DNA of 64,000 nt from JAABSQ01 sp964573705 (GCA_964573705.1 CAZNLT010000006.1:3546-67545); one strand, 5' to 3'; shown: positions 33,413-43,997, counted from the first letter of the stretch. The notes: generated from the sequence alone by a model not told the origin. A program made the numbers and translations.

Positions 33413-34678
33413 ATGAAGATTCGTAAATTTGCGGTGTTGAAGCGCTTGTTGACTCTGATATCAGCGGTATGCATACTGGCGCCTTCTTGTGCGTCGGCCT
33501 CCTTCGATGATGAGCTTCGGGATGTAATCTCAGGACTTGAAGGCAATATCGATGGCCACGACCTTCAGATCAAAAATGAAGTTGTCAGGCGCCGCCAGAA
33601 TGTTTCCGGCATCCTGTTGAAGGCCGGTGTCTCCTACAACAAGATTCTGGAAGCGGTTGAAAAATCGAAGTCCGTTTTTGATGTGCGAAAAGTTCAGGTC
33701 GGGAACTCTTATTGGGTGATCAATGCAGAAAAGGAAAATACCTGTTATTTCGTATATGAAAAAAATCCTGTCGATTGCGTGGTATTTGAAATCGGCGATT
33801 CCGTTCAAGTCTATCAGAGGAGTAAGCCGGTTCGAATCAGACATCGAACGGTCGAAGGGGCGATCGACTCTTCTCTCTGGAATGCCTTTGCCGAAAAGGA
33901 CCTTGATTTCGAACTGGCCATGAAACTGTCCGAGATTTACGCCTGGTCCGTCGATTTCTACCATTTTCAGGAAGGCGATCGGTTCAGGTTTATTTTCGAA
34001 GAGAAATGGGTCGGAGAGCGACGGGTCGGCATCGGGCGAATCCTGGCCGCCCGAATTACCTTTCGCGGAGATCATTACTACGGTTTCTATTTTCCTATGG
34101 GACGGGAAAACGGAGACTACTTCGATGAGAACGGGCGGAGTCTTCGCAAGGCTTTCCTGAAGGCGCCGTTAAAATTTGTGCGGATCAGCTCCGGGTATTC
34201 GAAAAGCCGGCTCCATCCCATTCTGAATGAATATAAGGAACACTTGGGGATCGACTATGCCGCGCCCACCGGAACACCGGTGATCAGTGTCGGAGACGGC
34301 GTGATCGATAAAATCGAATACAACAGATCGATGGGAAATTACGTTCAGATTCGACATGCCCGCAAGTACATGACCCAGTATCTGCATCTGTCCCGATTCG
34401 CTGAAAATCTTCGTCGGGGAGATTCGGTCTCGCAAGGGGATGTGATCGGCTATGTGGGCAGTACCGGACTGTCCACCGGTCCCCATCTCGATTTTCGCTT
34501 CTGGATCGGGAATCAGGCGGTCAATTTTTTAAAACAGGACATTCCCACCGCCGACCCGGTGCCGTCGCGGCATGAAAAAACCTATTTCGCCCGAATGTCC
34601 GAGCTGAAGACCGATCTGGACCGGGATCAGATTCTCCATTATTCGGTCGAAGCGGTGCAGGGAGAAAACGAAGGATAG
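33413..34678 (+). CDS. M23-family peptidoglycan endopeptidase, secreted
   Basis: 421-aa LytM-domain protein. The chosen ATG at 33413 has GAGGGA upstream and gives a clean signal peptide (MKIRKFAVLKR, hydrophobic core, ASCASA cleavage). Residues 30-265 resemble the OapA/LysM-like N-terminal region of M23 proteins. The catalytic domain near 275-365 shows HPILNEYKEHLGIDYAAPTGTPV with His and Asp zinc ligands, QYLHLSRF and GPHLDFRFW with the catalytic His pair. It likely cuts peptide cross-links in the periplasm. Alternative starts lie at 33380 and 33398. Confidence 0.88.
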   Translation: MKIRKFAVLKRLLTLISAVCILAPSCASASFDDELRDVISGLEGNIDGHDLQIKNEVVRRRQNVSGILLKAGVSYNKILEAVEKSKSVFDVRKVQVGNSYWVINAEKENTCYFVYEKNPVDCVVFEIGDSVQVYQRSKPVRIRHRTVEGAIDSSLWNAFAEKDLDFELAMKLSEIYAWSVDFYHFQEGDRFRFIFEEKWVGERRVGIGRILAARITFRGDHYYGFYFPMGRENGDYFDENGRSLRKAFLKAPLKFVRISSGYSKSRLHPILNEYKEHLGIDYAAPTGTPVISVGDGVIDKIEYNRSMGNYVQIRHARKYMTQYLHLSRFAENLRRGDSVSQGDVIGYVGSTGLSTGPHLDFRFWIGNQAVNFLKQDIPTADPVPSRHEKTYFARMSELKTDLDRDQILHYSVEAVQGENEG

Positions 34679-34684
34679 GGGGTT

Positions 34685-35710
34685 TCAGCCGGTTTCTTCG
34701 AGCATTGTACGAAATTCAGGAACCAGTTTCATGAACAGATCAAAATAGTCCGGGTCGAAATGGGTTCCACGGCCGGTTTCCATGATCTCGAGCACCTTTT
34801 TCTCGGGAAAGGCCTTTCGGTAGACCCGGTCGTTGCTCATGGCGTCGTAGACATCCACCAGAGCCACAATCCGGGCCGGTTCCGGAATATCGTCGTTTCC
34901 GAATCCGTCGGGGTAGCCCTGGCCGTCCCAACGCTCATGGTGGTGGAGGGCGATGTCGTGGGCCATTTTCAGCATGGGAAATTCGGATCCTTGAAAGATT
35001 CTGCCCCCGATGGTGGAATGGGTTTTAATGATCTCGAATTCCGCATCGGTGAGACGGCCCGGTTTGAGCAGGATCTGGTCCGGGACCCCGATCTTGCCGA
35101 TATCATGCATGGGCGAAGCAAGCCGGAGATCATCCACCCGGGACTGGGGCCAGCCGGCGGCCTCGGCCATCATGGCGCTGAAAGCAGAAATACGGCGGAC
35201 ATGACCTGCGGTTTCATGATCTCTGGACTCCAGAGCGGTGAGGAGCTTGACGATGGTCTCCTCGTGGGTCTCTCGAATCACCTGGGTCTGGCGGCGAACG
35301 ATCTTTTCCAGGCCGGCGCTGTACTCCCGCAAACTTCGCTCCAGCCGGACCGTCCGCTCCCCCACAAATACCCGTGCCCGAAGCTCGTCCGGATCAAAAG
35401 GTTTGACCACGTAGTCATCCGCACCGATATCGAAGAGCCCCGAAACCAGATCTCCCTTTTCCCCCCGGGCGGTCAGGATAAGAATATAGACATAGGGCAG
35501 ACCGCTGCGGCGAATTCGGCGAACCAGTTCAGGCCCGTCCATGCCGGGCATCATCCAGTCGGTGATGACAAGATCGACCGAATGGCTCAGGAACATCTCC
35601 AGGGCTGTGTCTCCGTCCGGAGCCGCCGTGACCTGATGATTCCATTTTTTCAGAAAGGCGCTCAGTTTGTGGCGGATGACCGGGTCGTCATCTACAACCA
35701 GTACATTCAA
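34685..35710 (-). CDS. Response regulator with HD-GYP output domain
   Basis: 341-aa regulator: receiver domain 1-120 (VVDDDP acidic pair, phospho-Asp in ITDWMMPGMDG near 54, Lys in VVKPFD near 103), a coiled linker, and an HD-GYP domain 150-335 (RDHETAGHV, MHDIGKIGVPD, HHHERWDGQGYPDG). HD-GYP proteins hydrolyse cyclic di-GMP, and all visible metal ligands are kept. The start is TTG overlapping the stop of the upstream hybrid kinase gene (TTGA), so the two are translationally coupled and probably form one phosphorelay. Confidence 0.92.
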   Translation of the reverse strand: MNVLVVDDDPVIRHKLSAFLKKWNHQVTAAPDGDTALEMFLSHSVDLVITDWMMPGMDGPELVRRIRRSGLPYVYILILTARGEKGDLVSGLFDIGADDYVVKPFDPDELRARVFVGERTVRLERSLREYSAGLEKIVRRQTQVIRETHEETIVKLLTALESRDHETAGHVRRISAFSAMMAEAAGWPQSRVDDLRLASPMHDIGKIGVPDQILLKPGRLTDAEFEIIKTHSTIGGRIFQGSEFPMLKMAHDIALHHHERWDGQGYPDGFGNDDIPEPARIVALVDVYDAMSNDRVYRKAFPEKKVLEIMETGRGTHFDPDYFDLFMKLVPEFRTMLEETG

Positions 35711-38307
35711 TTTTTTTCCATTTCCATTATCTTCAGAAGTTGTCGCTCCAGTTCAGTGATTTCGTTGACCAGAGCCCGGTAGAGGTCTTCGGAGTCGGCC
35801 AGATCTTTTCTGCGCCCCTTCTCTTCTAGAATTCGGGCCTTGAGAGCCGGGGATTCCGCTTGAAAATTTCCGAGCATTCCCTTGAGGGCATGGGCGGCAC
35901 GCTCCAAGCCCTCGGCATCTCCCATCGCCCGTTTGTCGCCGATATTTTTCAAGAGGGCCGGATATTCGGAGATGAAGATGTGTACACATTCTCGAAAGAG
36001 ATTCCAATCTTGGTCAAAATTCTCGAGCAGCGCTTTCATTTCAGAAAAAAGCTTTTTCTTCGGGATCACTTCAAGGGCGATCCTATCCTTAGCAAAATCG
36101 GTAACCAGGGCTTCAATGGCCGCAAATAAAGCGGATGAGGAGACCGGTTTGGACACATATTCGTCCATGCCGGCCTTCAGGCATTCCTCGCGATCGCCTC
36201 TCATGGCATGGGCGGTCAGTGCGATAATGGGAATATGGCCCCCGGTTTTGCGTTCTCTTTCCCGAATGGCGGCCGTGGCTTCATATCCATCCATCACCGG
36301 CATTTGGATGTCCATCAGAATAAGATCAAAATCATTTTTTTCCAGGGCGGTCAAGGCTTTTTTACCGGTATCCACCACTGTCGCGTCGTGTCCCCATCGG
36401 TTCAGCAGGCGTTGGAAGTAGGTCTGGTTGAAAGGGGTATCCTCCGCCACCAGGATCCGAAGCGGGCGGACGGACTTTTTTGCCCGGGCCGGAGCGGCTC
36501 GAGACGGTGGGGCTGTTGGGCCGGTTTCCCCTTTTACAGCCGGAATAACGGCATCCAGCAGGTCCGACGGGCGCACCGGTTTTCGGAGAACTCCTGCGGT
36601 CCCTTCCTGAAAATCGGCACGGTTATTTCCCTGAGCCACCGCGATCGTCACCAGAACGTGAATGGGCGAATGCTCCCTTCGCTGAATCCATCGAACCAGA
36701 GCGGCGCCTTCTCCATTCGGCAGATCCCCATCCACGATCGCCAGAGTAAAAGGATTCCGGTTCTCTTCAGCCGCGAGAATCTCCTGTTTGGCCGATTCTT
36801 CTCCCCGGGCCGGGGTGGGGATCATTCCCCAGCTTTCCAGAATTTCTCCGATAATTTTCCGGCAGGAAGTGTTGTCATCTACCACGAGTACCCGGATTCC
36901 GGTCAAATTCATATTGTAAGGCAGTTCGGGGCCTGGGGAGGAAACCGCGGAGGAGAACCAGGCGGTAAAATGGAAGGTGCTGCCGCGGCCGGGTCGGCTT
37001 TCGATCCAGACGGCACCCCCCATCAGTTCCACCAGCCGGCGGGAAATGGCCAGGCCGAGGCCGGTGCCGCCGAACCGGCGGGAGGTACTGCCGTCCGCCT
37101 GCTGAAAGGGATTGAATATCTGTTCTTGTACTTCCGAAGCGATCCCGATGCCGGTGTCCCGCACCGAAAAGCGAAGAAAAGCGCCGGAATCGGACAGATG
37201 GTCGCATCGGACCGTGACGATGATTTCCCCGGAATCGGTGAATTTCACCGCATTTCCCACCAGATTGAGGATGACCTGTCGAAGACGCGGGCCGTCTCCC
37301 CATAACCGGTCGGGAACCTCCGGAAGCACCCGATAGGCCAGTTCGAGCCCTTTTTCATGGGCTTTGGCCGCCATAATGCGAAGGGATTCTCCCAGAAAAT
37401 CCCGAAGCGGAAATTCGATCGTCTCCAGTTCCAGTTTTCCGGCCTCGATTTTTGAAAAATCGAGAATATCGTTGATCACCGATTGCAGGGCATAGGCCGC
37501 CGATCGGGCCACATCCATATCGGATCGCTGTTCCCGGGACAAATCGGTTTCCAGGACGAGTTCGGTCATGCCGATGATGGAGTTGAGCGGGGTACGGATT
37601 TCGTGACTCATGTTGGCTAGAAATTCACTCTTGGCCTGGCTGGCGAATTCGGCCGCCATTTTGGCCTGACGCAGGGCCTCATCTTTCTTTCGCTGGGTGA
37701 CGTCACGAATCACCCCCCGAAAACCGGCCGGTTCTCCGTCGTTCGACCGAATCAGGGATAAAGAGGTCTCCACGTGCAGGTCTTCCGAGCCCGGCAGAAC
37801 CAGGGCCCACTCGAAGGCTTCCACCGGGGTGCCGGATTCCAGAAGTCGATCCTGTCGGTCGAGCACTTTTTGAATGTTTTCACCGTCGGTGAAGTGCCGA
37901 ATGTCCGCGCCTTCCAATCTCTCGGCCGAGGCGCCCATAATTCGCTGAAAAGCATCGTTGAAGAAGACGAACCGGCCCCGGGTGTCGGTTTCATAATAGC
38001 CTTCATGAATGGTTTCAAGGATATTTCGATATTTTTCTTCGCTTTGCCGCAGCGCCTCCTCGGTCTGGCGTCGTTGATCCATTATAAATTGGGCGTGGGA
38101 GCCGAATATCAGAAACAGACAGACCACCACCAGTCGAATCCAGATTTGCTCCATATCCGGTCGTATGATATGGTCCAGCAAGGAGATGTCCTTCGACAGG
38201 AAAAAATCCAGAAACGAGACCAGAATCCAGGAGAGCGCGGCGAGAAAACAACCGGTCAGGACCATCCGGTTGGTGACGTAGGGGGTCCGATGAGTGGGGG
38301 GGTGCAT
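35707..38307 (-). CDS. Hybrid sensor kinase: 2TM-PAS-HisKA-HATPase-REC-REC-HPt
   Basis: 866-aa multi-step phosphorelay protein. Two membrane spans (about 14-34 and 55-72), PAS with PAC (85-205), HisKA with NMSHEIRTPLNSIIGM near 237, HATPase (DTGIGI; GTGLGLAISR), receiver 1 near 475-595 (VDGDLPNGEG), receiver 2 near 615-735 (MDIQMPVMDG) and a C-terminal HPt with AHALKGMLGNF near 820. Both receivers keep a plausible Asp and Lys. GGAGG lies five bases before the ATG. It shares an operon with the HD-GYP regulator, suggesting PAS-sensed control of cyclic di-GMP. Confidence 0.93.
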   Translation of the reverse strand: MHPPTHRTPYVTNRMVLTGCFLAALSWILVSFLDFFLSKDISLLDHIIRPDMEQIWIRLVVVCLFLIFGSHAQFIMDQRRQTEEALRQSEEKYRNILETIHEGYYETDTRGRFVFFNDAFQRIMGASAERLEGADIRHFTDGENIQKVLDRQDRLLESGTPVEAFEWALVLPGSEDLHVETSLSLIRSNDGEPAGFRGVIRDVTQRKKDEALRQAKMAAEFASQAKSEFLANMSHEIRTPLNSIIGMTELVLETDLSREQRSDMDVARSAAYALQSVINDILDFSKIEAGKLELETIEFPLRDFLGESLRIMAAKAHEKGLELAYRVLPEVPDRLWGDGPRLRQVILNLVGNAVKFTDSGEIIVTVRCDHLSDSGAFLRFSVRDTGIGIASEVQEQIFNPFQQADGSTSRRFGGTGLGLAISRRLVELMGGAVWIESRPGRGSTFHFTAWFSSAVSSPGPELPYNMNLTGIRVLVVDDNTSCRKIIGEILESWGMIPTPARGEESAKQEILAAEENRNPFTLAIVDGDLPNGEGAALVRWIQRREHSPIHVLVTIAVAQGNNRADFQEGTAGVLRKPVRPSDLLDAVIPAVKGETGPTAPPSRAAPARAKKSVRPLRILVAEDTPFNQTYFQRLLNRWGHDATVVDTGKKALTALEKNDFDLILMDIQMPVMDGYEATAAIRERERKTGGHIPIIALTAHAMRGDREECLKAGMDEYVSKPVSSSALFAAIEALVTDFAKDRIALEVIPKKKLFSEMKALLENFDQDWNLFRECVHIFISEYPALLKNIGDKRAMGDAEGLERAAHALKGMLGNFQAESPALKARILEEKGRRKDLADSEDLYRALVNEITELERQLLKIMEMEKN

Positions 38308-38340
38308 GGCATCCTCCGGAAATTAGTAAGAGATTTTTCT

Positions 38341-38368
38341 ATTATAGCTGTTTTGAATCATTTTGCAA
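38341..38368 (-). promoter_or_regulatory. Sigma-70-type promoter for the hybrid kinase operon
   Basis: On the minus strand TTGCAA (38363-38368), 16-base spacer, perfect TATAAT (38341-38346), giving a leader of about 27 bases. Confidence 0.65.
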
Positions 38369-38447
38369 TCCCCTTTTTCCCGCTCCGGTTTCGCCGCTTG
38401 GAAATCGGGGCCGACACTCTCGATCGATATCATAAGGAGCGACACCA

Positions 38448-39248
38448 ATGTCCATCCAAGACGATTATGCAAAAGACCTGGCGGATGAAGTTTTGAGCGA
38501 TATGGCCGAAAATTTCTTCGGGACCCGCAAGCAGCTGGATAAAACCATTGACCTGTTTTTTGAATATGTCGGCGAATTGAAAAAAAAACAGGACCTGGTG
38601 GAAGAGCGGTTTCGGTTTCTGAACTATCTTTTGATGATTTCGCATAAGGTCTCCGAATTCTACGAAGACCTCGGGGTTCAAGACACCGGTGCGATTCCCC
38701 GGGAGGGCGCTTTGTCGGAGAAGGCAATTTCCGTGCATGCCCCATCCGCTTTTACGCTCAAAGGGAAGTACGTCAAACTGGTGATGTGGGCTTACGAAAC
38801 GGTTCAGAAAGGCTGCAAAGCCTATAACCACGGGATGGATTATCAGGAAATGAAACGGGTCGGTTTTGAGGAACGGGACGCCTATTATGATCTCGTTATG
38901 GGGATGCATCATCTCATCAACCAGGAGATTCGCAGGGTAAACGCCAAGGTTTCCCCGAGCCATATCCTTCAGACCGCCAAGCGGTTTGATCCGGACACCC
39001 AGCAAAAGGAGCATTTTACAGGCGGGGGGGGCTATTACGGGGATGACAGCAGTCTCAACCGGGAGCTGAATTATGAGCCCATCGATAAGGCTTCATTGAA
39101 CATCCCTAAATTTCCGGATCTCCCCGAGCTGGACCGGGTGGAGCATCAAATATCCAAAATTTGCAAAGACCGTTTCCGGCGTCATTCCGAATCCATCCGG
39201 CGGATCATTCGCGAGGTGCATGAGAAAATCCGGGAAAAATATGAGTAA
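38448..39248 (+). CDS. Conserved-looking protein of unknown function, mostly helical
   Basis: 266-aa soluble protein without signal peptide or membrane span. It reads as long charged helices (LADMAEN-like start, LKKKQDLVEERFRFLNYLLMISHKV, HHLINQEIRRVNAKV, a basic helical tail RIIREVHEKIREKYE), interrupted near residue 195 by a Gly/Tyr-rich loop GGGGYYGDDSS. I do not recognise the family. It is divergent from the hybrid kinase operon, with AGGAGCGACACC before the ATG, and convergent with ltaE. Confidence 0.75.
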   Translation: MSIQDDYAKDLADEVLSDMAENFFGTRKQLDKTIDLFFEYVGELKKKQDLVEERFRFLNYLLMISHKVSEFYEDLGVQDTGAIPREGALSEKAISVHAPSAFTLKGKYVKLVMWAYETVQKGCKAYNHGMDYQEMKRVGFEERDAYYDLVMGMHHLINQEIRRVNAKVSPSHILQTAKRFDPDTQQKEHFTGGGGYYGDDSSLNRELNYEPIDKASLNIPKFPDLPELDRVEHQISKICKDRFRRHSESIRRIIREVHEKIREKYE

Positions 39249-39277
39249 ACCGCATGGTTCGCCGTTCTGAATCCGCC

Positions 39278-40321
39278 TTATGTTTCACCGACCGCCTGTT
39301 TCAGGCTTTCGATAAAACCGAATACCTCCTCCGGCGTGGTGTCGAAAGAGGTCATCCAACGAACCTCCGATATGGATTCATTCCAAACATAGAAAAAATA
39401 CTTGCGCTGAAGGCCGGGAATCAGATGGGGCGGCAATACGGCGAAAACACCGTTGGATTCCACTTTCTGTGTGATTCGGATTCCGGGTATGCGCTCGACC
39501 TCCCGGGCCAGGAGCTTGGCCATGGCATTGGCATGGGAGGCGTTTTTCCACCAGAGATCGCCCGTGAGCAGGGCCTCGAACTGGACCGCGATAAACCGCA
39601 TTTTAGAGGCCAGCTGCATCGACTGCTTGCGGATGTATTTGAAATCCCGGGCCGGTTCGGTATTGAAGAAGACGACGGCCTCCCCGTACATCATGCCGTT
39701 TTTGGCGCCGCCGAAAGAGAGAATGTCGATACCCGCATCGGTGCTGATGTCCCGCAGGTTCACATTGAGCGTGGCCGCCGCATTGGCGATGCGGGCACCA
39801 TCCATGTGCGCGATGAGTCCGTTTTTATGGGCGAAATCGCTCAGGCGGCGAATCTCTTCCGGGGTATAGACGGTCCCGAGTTCGGTGGGCTGGGTGATGG
39901 AGACCACCCGGGGCTGGGCATGATGCTCGAACCCGATGCCGTGAAGATGGGCTTTGATGCCGTCCACGGTAATTTTGCCGTCCGGTGCGGGAATGGTCAG
40001 AAGCTTGCAGCCGGTGAATTTTTCCGGAGCGCCGCACTCATCCACATGAATATGGGCGGTTTCCGCGCAGATGACGGAATGAAACGGCCGGGTGGCGGCC
40101 TGCAGGGCCAGGACATTGGCCCCGGTGCCCAGAAACACGAAATAGACCTCGATCGTTTCTCCGAGCAGGTTTTTAAATTTATCCACCGTCCGTCGGGTGA
40201 AGGGATCATCCCCGTATGCGAGGGCGTGGCCGGTATTGGCGAGCACCATCGCTTTTAAAATCTCCGGGTGAACCCCGGCATTGTTGTCGCTGGCAAAGCC
40301 TTTACGAGTGGTTTCCGTCAT
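39278..40321 (-). CDS. ltaE: Low-specificity L-threonine aldolase
   Basis: PLP enzyme that cleaves threonine or allo-threonine to glycine and acetaldehyde. The 347-aa protein starts FASDNNAGVHPEI, shows GDDPFTRRTVDKF near residue 38, the HMDGARIANAAA Asp-Gly-Ala-Arg block near 173 and the PLP lysine in LSFGGAKNGM near 208. Length and motifs agree with the LtaE family. It links amino-acid use to the glycine/one-carbon pool that also involves GlyA. Confidence 0.9.
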   Translation of the reverse strand: MTETTRKGFASDNNAGVHPEILKAMVLANTGHALAYGDDPFTRRTVDKFKNLLGETIEVYFVFLGTGANVLALQAATRPFHSVICAETAHIHVDECGAPEKFTGCKLLTIPAPDGKITVDGIKAHLHGIGFEHHAQPRVVSITQPTELGTVYTPEEIRRLSDFAHKNGLIAHMDGARIANAAATLNVNLRDISTDAGIDILSFGGAKNGMMYGEAVVFFNTEPARDFKYIRKQSMQLASKMRFIAVQFEALLTGDLWWKNASHANAMAKLLAREVERIPGIRITQKVESNGVFAVLPPHLIPGLQRKYFFYVWNESISEVRWMTSFDTTPEEVFGFIESLKQAVGET

Positions 40322-40420
40322 GATGGTTTTCCTGTCGGTTCGTCTGGCGTAAATTGACGAAAGGCGGTACCGATCTTTTTCGGCCGCTTTTTAACCGATT
40401 CCCGTCTTGAACTCAACCCC

Positions 40421-41903
40421 TCAGCGCGCCGGTAGCGACAATATTCGGTCTTTGAGCACCCGCTCCCGGTAGGCTCGCAGAAGATCATCTTTCTTGAGTA
40501 TTCCAAGAACTTTTTGGGGATTCCCGGCCGCAGTCACCGGCAGAAAGGAAATGTGGTGGTTTTCAAACAGGTAGAGCGCGGTTTCGAGGTTGTCCATCGA
40601 TGAAATGGTGATGACCTCCCGATTCATTAAATCCTCCGCAACCAACAGGTGCTTCAACTGCTCCACTTGGGCGAAGAGACCCCGCACATCCCGCAAAGAG
40701 ATTACCCCGACCAGCTTTTGCCGGTGGTCGAAAACCATGAAATGGGGGTAGGGAGAAGAGAGAATCCGGTCCAGAACGCCCATCAGGGGGGTGGCCGCTT
40801 TCAGATGCTCATACTCCCGAACCATGAAATCCCGCACCCGAAGGGTCCGCAGAATCCCCACATCATGTCCCCGAACGATGTTGACCCCTTTTCGCAGGAG
40901 TTTCATTTCGTAAGCCGAATACCCGAAGAGCAGCCGCACCACGACCACGCTGGTGATGCAGGTCACCATCAGCGGCAGAATGACCGCTTCGTTGTAGGTC
41001 AATTCGAAAATGGTGATCACCGCGGTAATGGGGGCGAGAGTGGTCCCGGCCACCACCGCGCCCATACCGGCCAGGGCGAAATGGGCCGGATGAAGATTCA
41101 GCCCCGGAAAGATCAGGTCGGCGGTCAGCCCCAGGCTGGTCCCCAGGGCGGAACCCAGAACCAGAGAAGGGGCGAAGATGCCGCCGCTCATTCCGGAGCC
41201 GATGCACAAGGCCGTGGCCGCCATTTTGGCCAAGAGAATCAGGATGGCGCCCTGGAGGGCCAGTGATCTGGTCAGGGCGGCATTGACGCTTTCATAGCCC
41301 ACCCCTAAAGCGCCGGGGACCTGAAAGGCGAGGGCGCCCAGGAGCAATCCGCCGAGGCCGGGTTTTAACCATTCCGGTATTTTCAGACGGAGGAACCCTC
41401 GGTCCGTGATATCGATCAGGCGAATGAAAAGGATGGCGACCAAACCCCCTATCAGGCCCAGGATCAGGTAGAACTCGAGTTCGCCGTAATGGCCCAGTGC
41501 AAAGGGGGTGGATTCGAGGGTCGGCAGCTCCCCGATGAAGATCCGGGAAAGCACCGATGCGGTGACCGAGGCCACCACAATGTGGCTGATATGACTCAGT
41601 CCGATGTCCAGCAGAATGACTTCGACGGCGAACAGGGTGCCGGTGATGGGGGCATTGAAGGTGGCTGAAATTCCGGCGGCGGCGCCGGATGCGAGGCAGA
41701 CCCGTCTCAGCCCGGTATCCAGCCGAATTGATCCACCAGGGGGCGGCGATCACCCTCTCAATAAAGGACCCTTCGAACCCCCAGACGGAAAATTGAACCA
41801 ATTCGATCAGTCCCCGAAAGCAGATGGCGCCCCCCGCGGACACCAGCCCGACGGCTATGGAAAAAAGGAGCAGGTAGATATGGATGAAGCGTCTCTGGTA
41901 CAT
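40421..41903 (-). pseudogene. ClC-type chloride channel/antiporter with CBS domains, broken
   Basis: The N-terminal ClC part (MYQRRFIHIYLLLFSIAVGL to FIERVIAAPWW) is in one frame at 41903 to about 41735. The rest, from RLDTGLRRVCLASGAAAG through ATFNAPITGTLFAVEV, the C-terminal membrane half (IGSGMSGGIFAP) and two CBS domains, is in another frame down to 40421. The roughly 70-90 residues normally between them, containing helices C-E with the GSG-x-GREGP selectivity motif, are absent. So there is an internal deletion with a frameshift. An intact C-terminal ORF could restart at 41578 but lacks the pore half. Confidence 0.85.
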
Positions 41904-42041
41904 AGCGGATCGGCTGAAGGAAGCGTTGGCGAATCGGCTTTGACTGACCCGAATGAGAGCGATTCTCGTCGGATTCGGACCGCACGAAAAGAATGAATAC
42001 CGGATTGTGGAAGAATGTCCAGGGTTTTCGAATGCGGAAGA

Positions 42042-42069
42042 ATTTTTTTCTTTCTAAGAAGAAAAAAAT
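42042..42069. repeat. AT-rich 11-base inverted repeat
   Basis: Bases 42042-42052 are the inverse of 42059-42069 with a six-base loop, in the divergent gap between the ClC pseudogene and the kinase gene. T-runs on both strands would allow weak bidirectional termination. Confidence 0.4.
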
Positions 42070-42113
42070 AAGCTAATTTAGAACATCCCTTCCACCCTGA
42101 AAACGAGGTTTCC

Positions 42114-43971
42114 ATGGCTGTGATCGATATGACCGCGACCCGGGTGTGGGTCAAACAGGTCACCACGAATATCTTCTATCGCGGAACCCGGCACCTGTTC
42201 GGCGCCGAATTTATGAAGCGCCGCCGCAAGCGACTGATCGGAATCGCCGTTCTCCTCTGGGTCACGGGTATCTTGGCCGGATACGCGGTCTATCGCCGGG
42301 CCGCTGAAAACTTCCACACCGGAGTTGCCGATCGGATTCGAACCGAATTGACACAGGAAATTAAAGCAGCCCAACCGGGCCGGTTGGCGGCATTTCATCA
42401 ACTGGTCGAGACCCTGGCGCCGTTGATTTTTTTGCGGGACGTCTCGGAAGTCAAAACGGTGGTGGAGACAGCCCGGACCGAACTCAAAGGGCTGCGGTAT
42501 CTGGAGGTTCGGGATGGAGAGGATGAACTCTATTCGCTAGGGGTTCGGGAAGCGCCGTTGCGACGCCGCACCGATATCGACCGTATCGGGCCGGTGGCGG
42601 TGGCTGCGGGGATATCCCCCCGAAGCGAGGTGGTGATCGAGCTTTCCGCCGATTCCCGGTTTACCGATTCCGATTACAAGGTGGGGGAGGTCTATCTTTC
42701 CGCCGACGGGCGTATTCAAGACCCCACCCCTCGGTATCGGCTGATGCTGGCGGTCTGGAGCCTGGGAGGGATTCCCTTGTTGCTGCTGCTGATGGGGGCC
42801 GGGCTCAACCTGGCGGTGCGGATGAGTGAAAAGAAAAAAATGACCCGGTTCGTTGTGGGACTGATTGCTTACGGACTGTTCCAAAAAGAGAAGCGCTCCC
42901 GGGAAAAAATGGTTTTCTGGACCGCGGTCTGCATGCTCCACCAGGCCGAGCAGAAAGCTCGGGAAGCCTGCCAGGCCGCCCAATCCGAACGGCGGATCGG
43001 CCCCTATATTCTTCGGTCCAACATCGGCCGGGGCGGAATGGCCGAGCTGTTCATCGCCGAAAAGATTCGGGAAGGCGGCTTCAGAAAGGTGGTGGCTTTA
43101 AAGAAAATCCTGCCCCACCTGGCCGAGGAGGAAGAATTCACCGACCGCTTCATTCAGGAGGCCCGGCTCGCCGCCCTGCTGCACCACCCCAATATCGTGG
43201 CTACCAATGACTTCGGCAAGTTCGAAGACGATTACATCATTCGTGATGGAATATATTCGAGGGAAAAATCTGGCCGAAATCATGAAGGTGATGAAGCGGG
43301 GGATGGCCCTGGAGCAGGCGGTCTACATTGTCACTCAGATCTGCCGGGGCCTGGCTTATTCTCACAACAAACGGGATGATCTCAGCGGACGCCCCCTCAA
43401 CATCATTCACCGGGACGTGAGCCCCCAGAACGTGCTGGTCTCTTTTCAAGGAGAAGTCAAAATCAGCGATTTCGGGATCGCCAAAGCCGGGTTCGATGCG
43501 GGGCTGACCCAGACCGGCGCCATTATGGGCAAGCTCTGTTATCTCTCGCCGGAGCAGGCCATGGAAGGCGAAAGGGTAGACCACCGGGCCGATATTTATG
43601 CGGTGGGGATCATCTTCTATGAAATCCTCTCGGGTAACCGGGTTTACCGGTTCCGGAATCCGGTGGAGGCCATCAATGTCCTTCCCAAGATGAAGATTCC
43701 GCCCCTTCGATCGGTGGCGCCGGATGTTCCGGAGGAGATCGAACGAATCGTGATGAAGGCGCTTGAAAAAGACAAAAAAGCCCGGTATCAGACCGTCGAC
43801 GCCATGGAGAACGACCTGGAAAACGTTCGGCGGGATTTCACCATCACCTATGACATGAATGATCTTTCCCGGTTCATGCAGATCCATTTTCCCGGCAGCC
43901 CCATGCGCCGGCCGGATACCGTATTCTGCTCCAATCTGTGGCCCTTTATTTGCGAGGTCATGAACCGGTAG
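42114..43971 (+). pseudogene. Membrane-sensor Ser/Thr protein kinase with a one-base frameshift
   Basis: The N-terminal part has two membrane spans (about residues 40-62 and 205-230) flanking an extracytoplasmic sensor of about 145 residues. The kinase domain begins near 300: IGRGGMAELF glycine loop, VALKKI Lys, HPNIVA. At about 43242 one additional C shifts the frame; reading on in the next frame gives VMEYIRGKNL, the catalytic IHRDVSPQNVL, SDFGIAKA and LSPEQA to 43971. All catalytic motifs are intact apart from this one base, so the break may be recent, a sequencing error, or recoded. Confidence 0.85.
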
Positions 43972-43997
43972 CGGATTTTCGAATTTTTCAGAAACCC

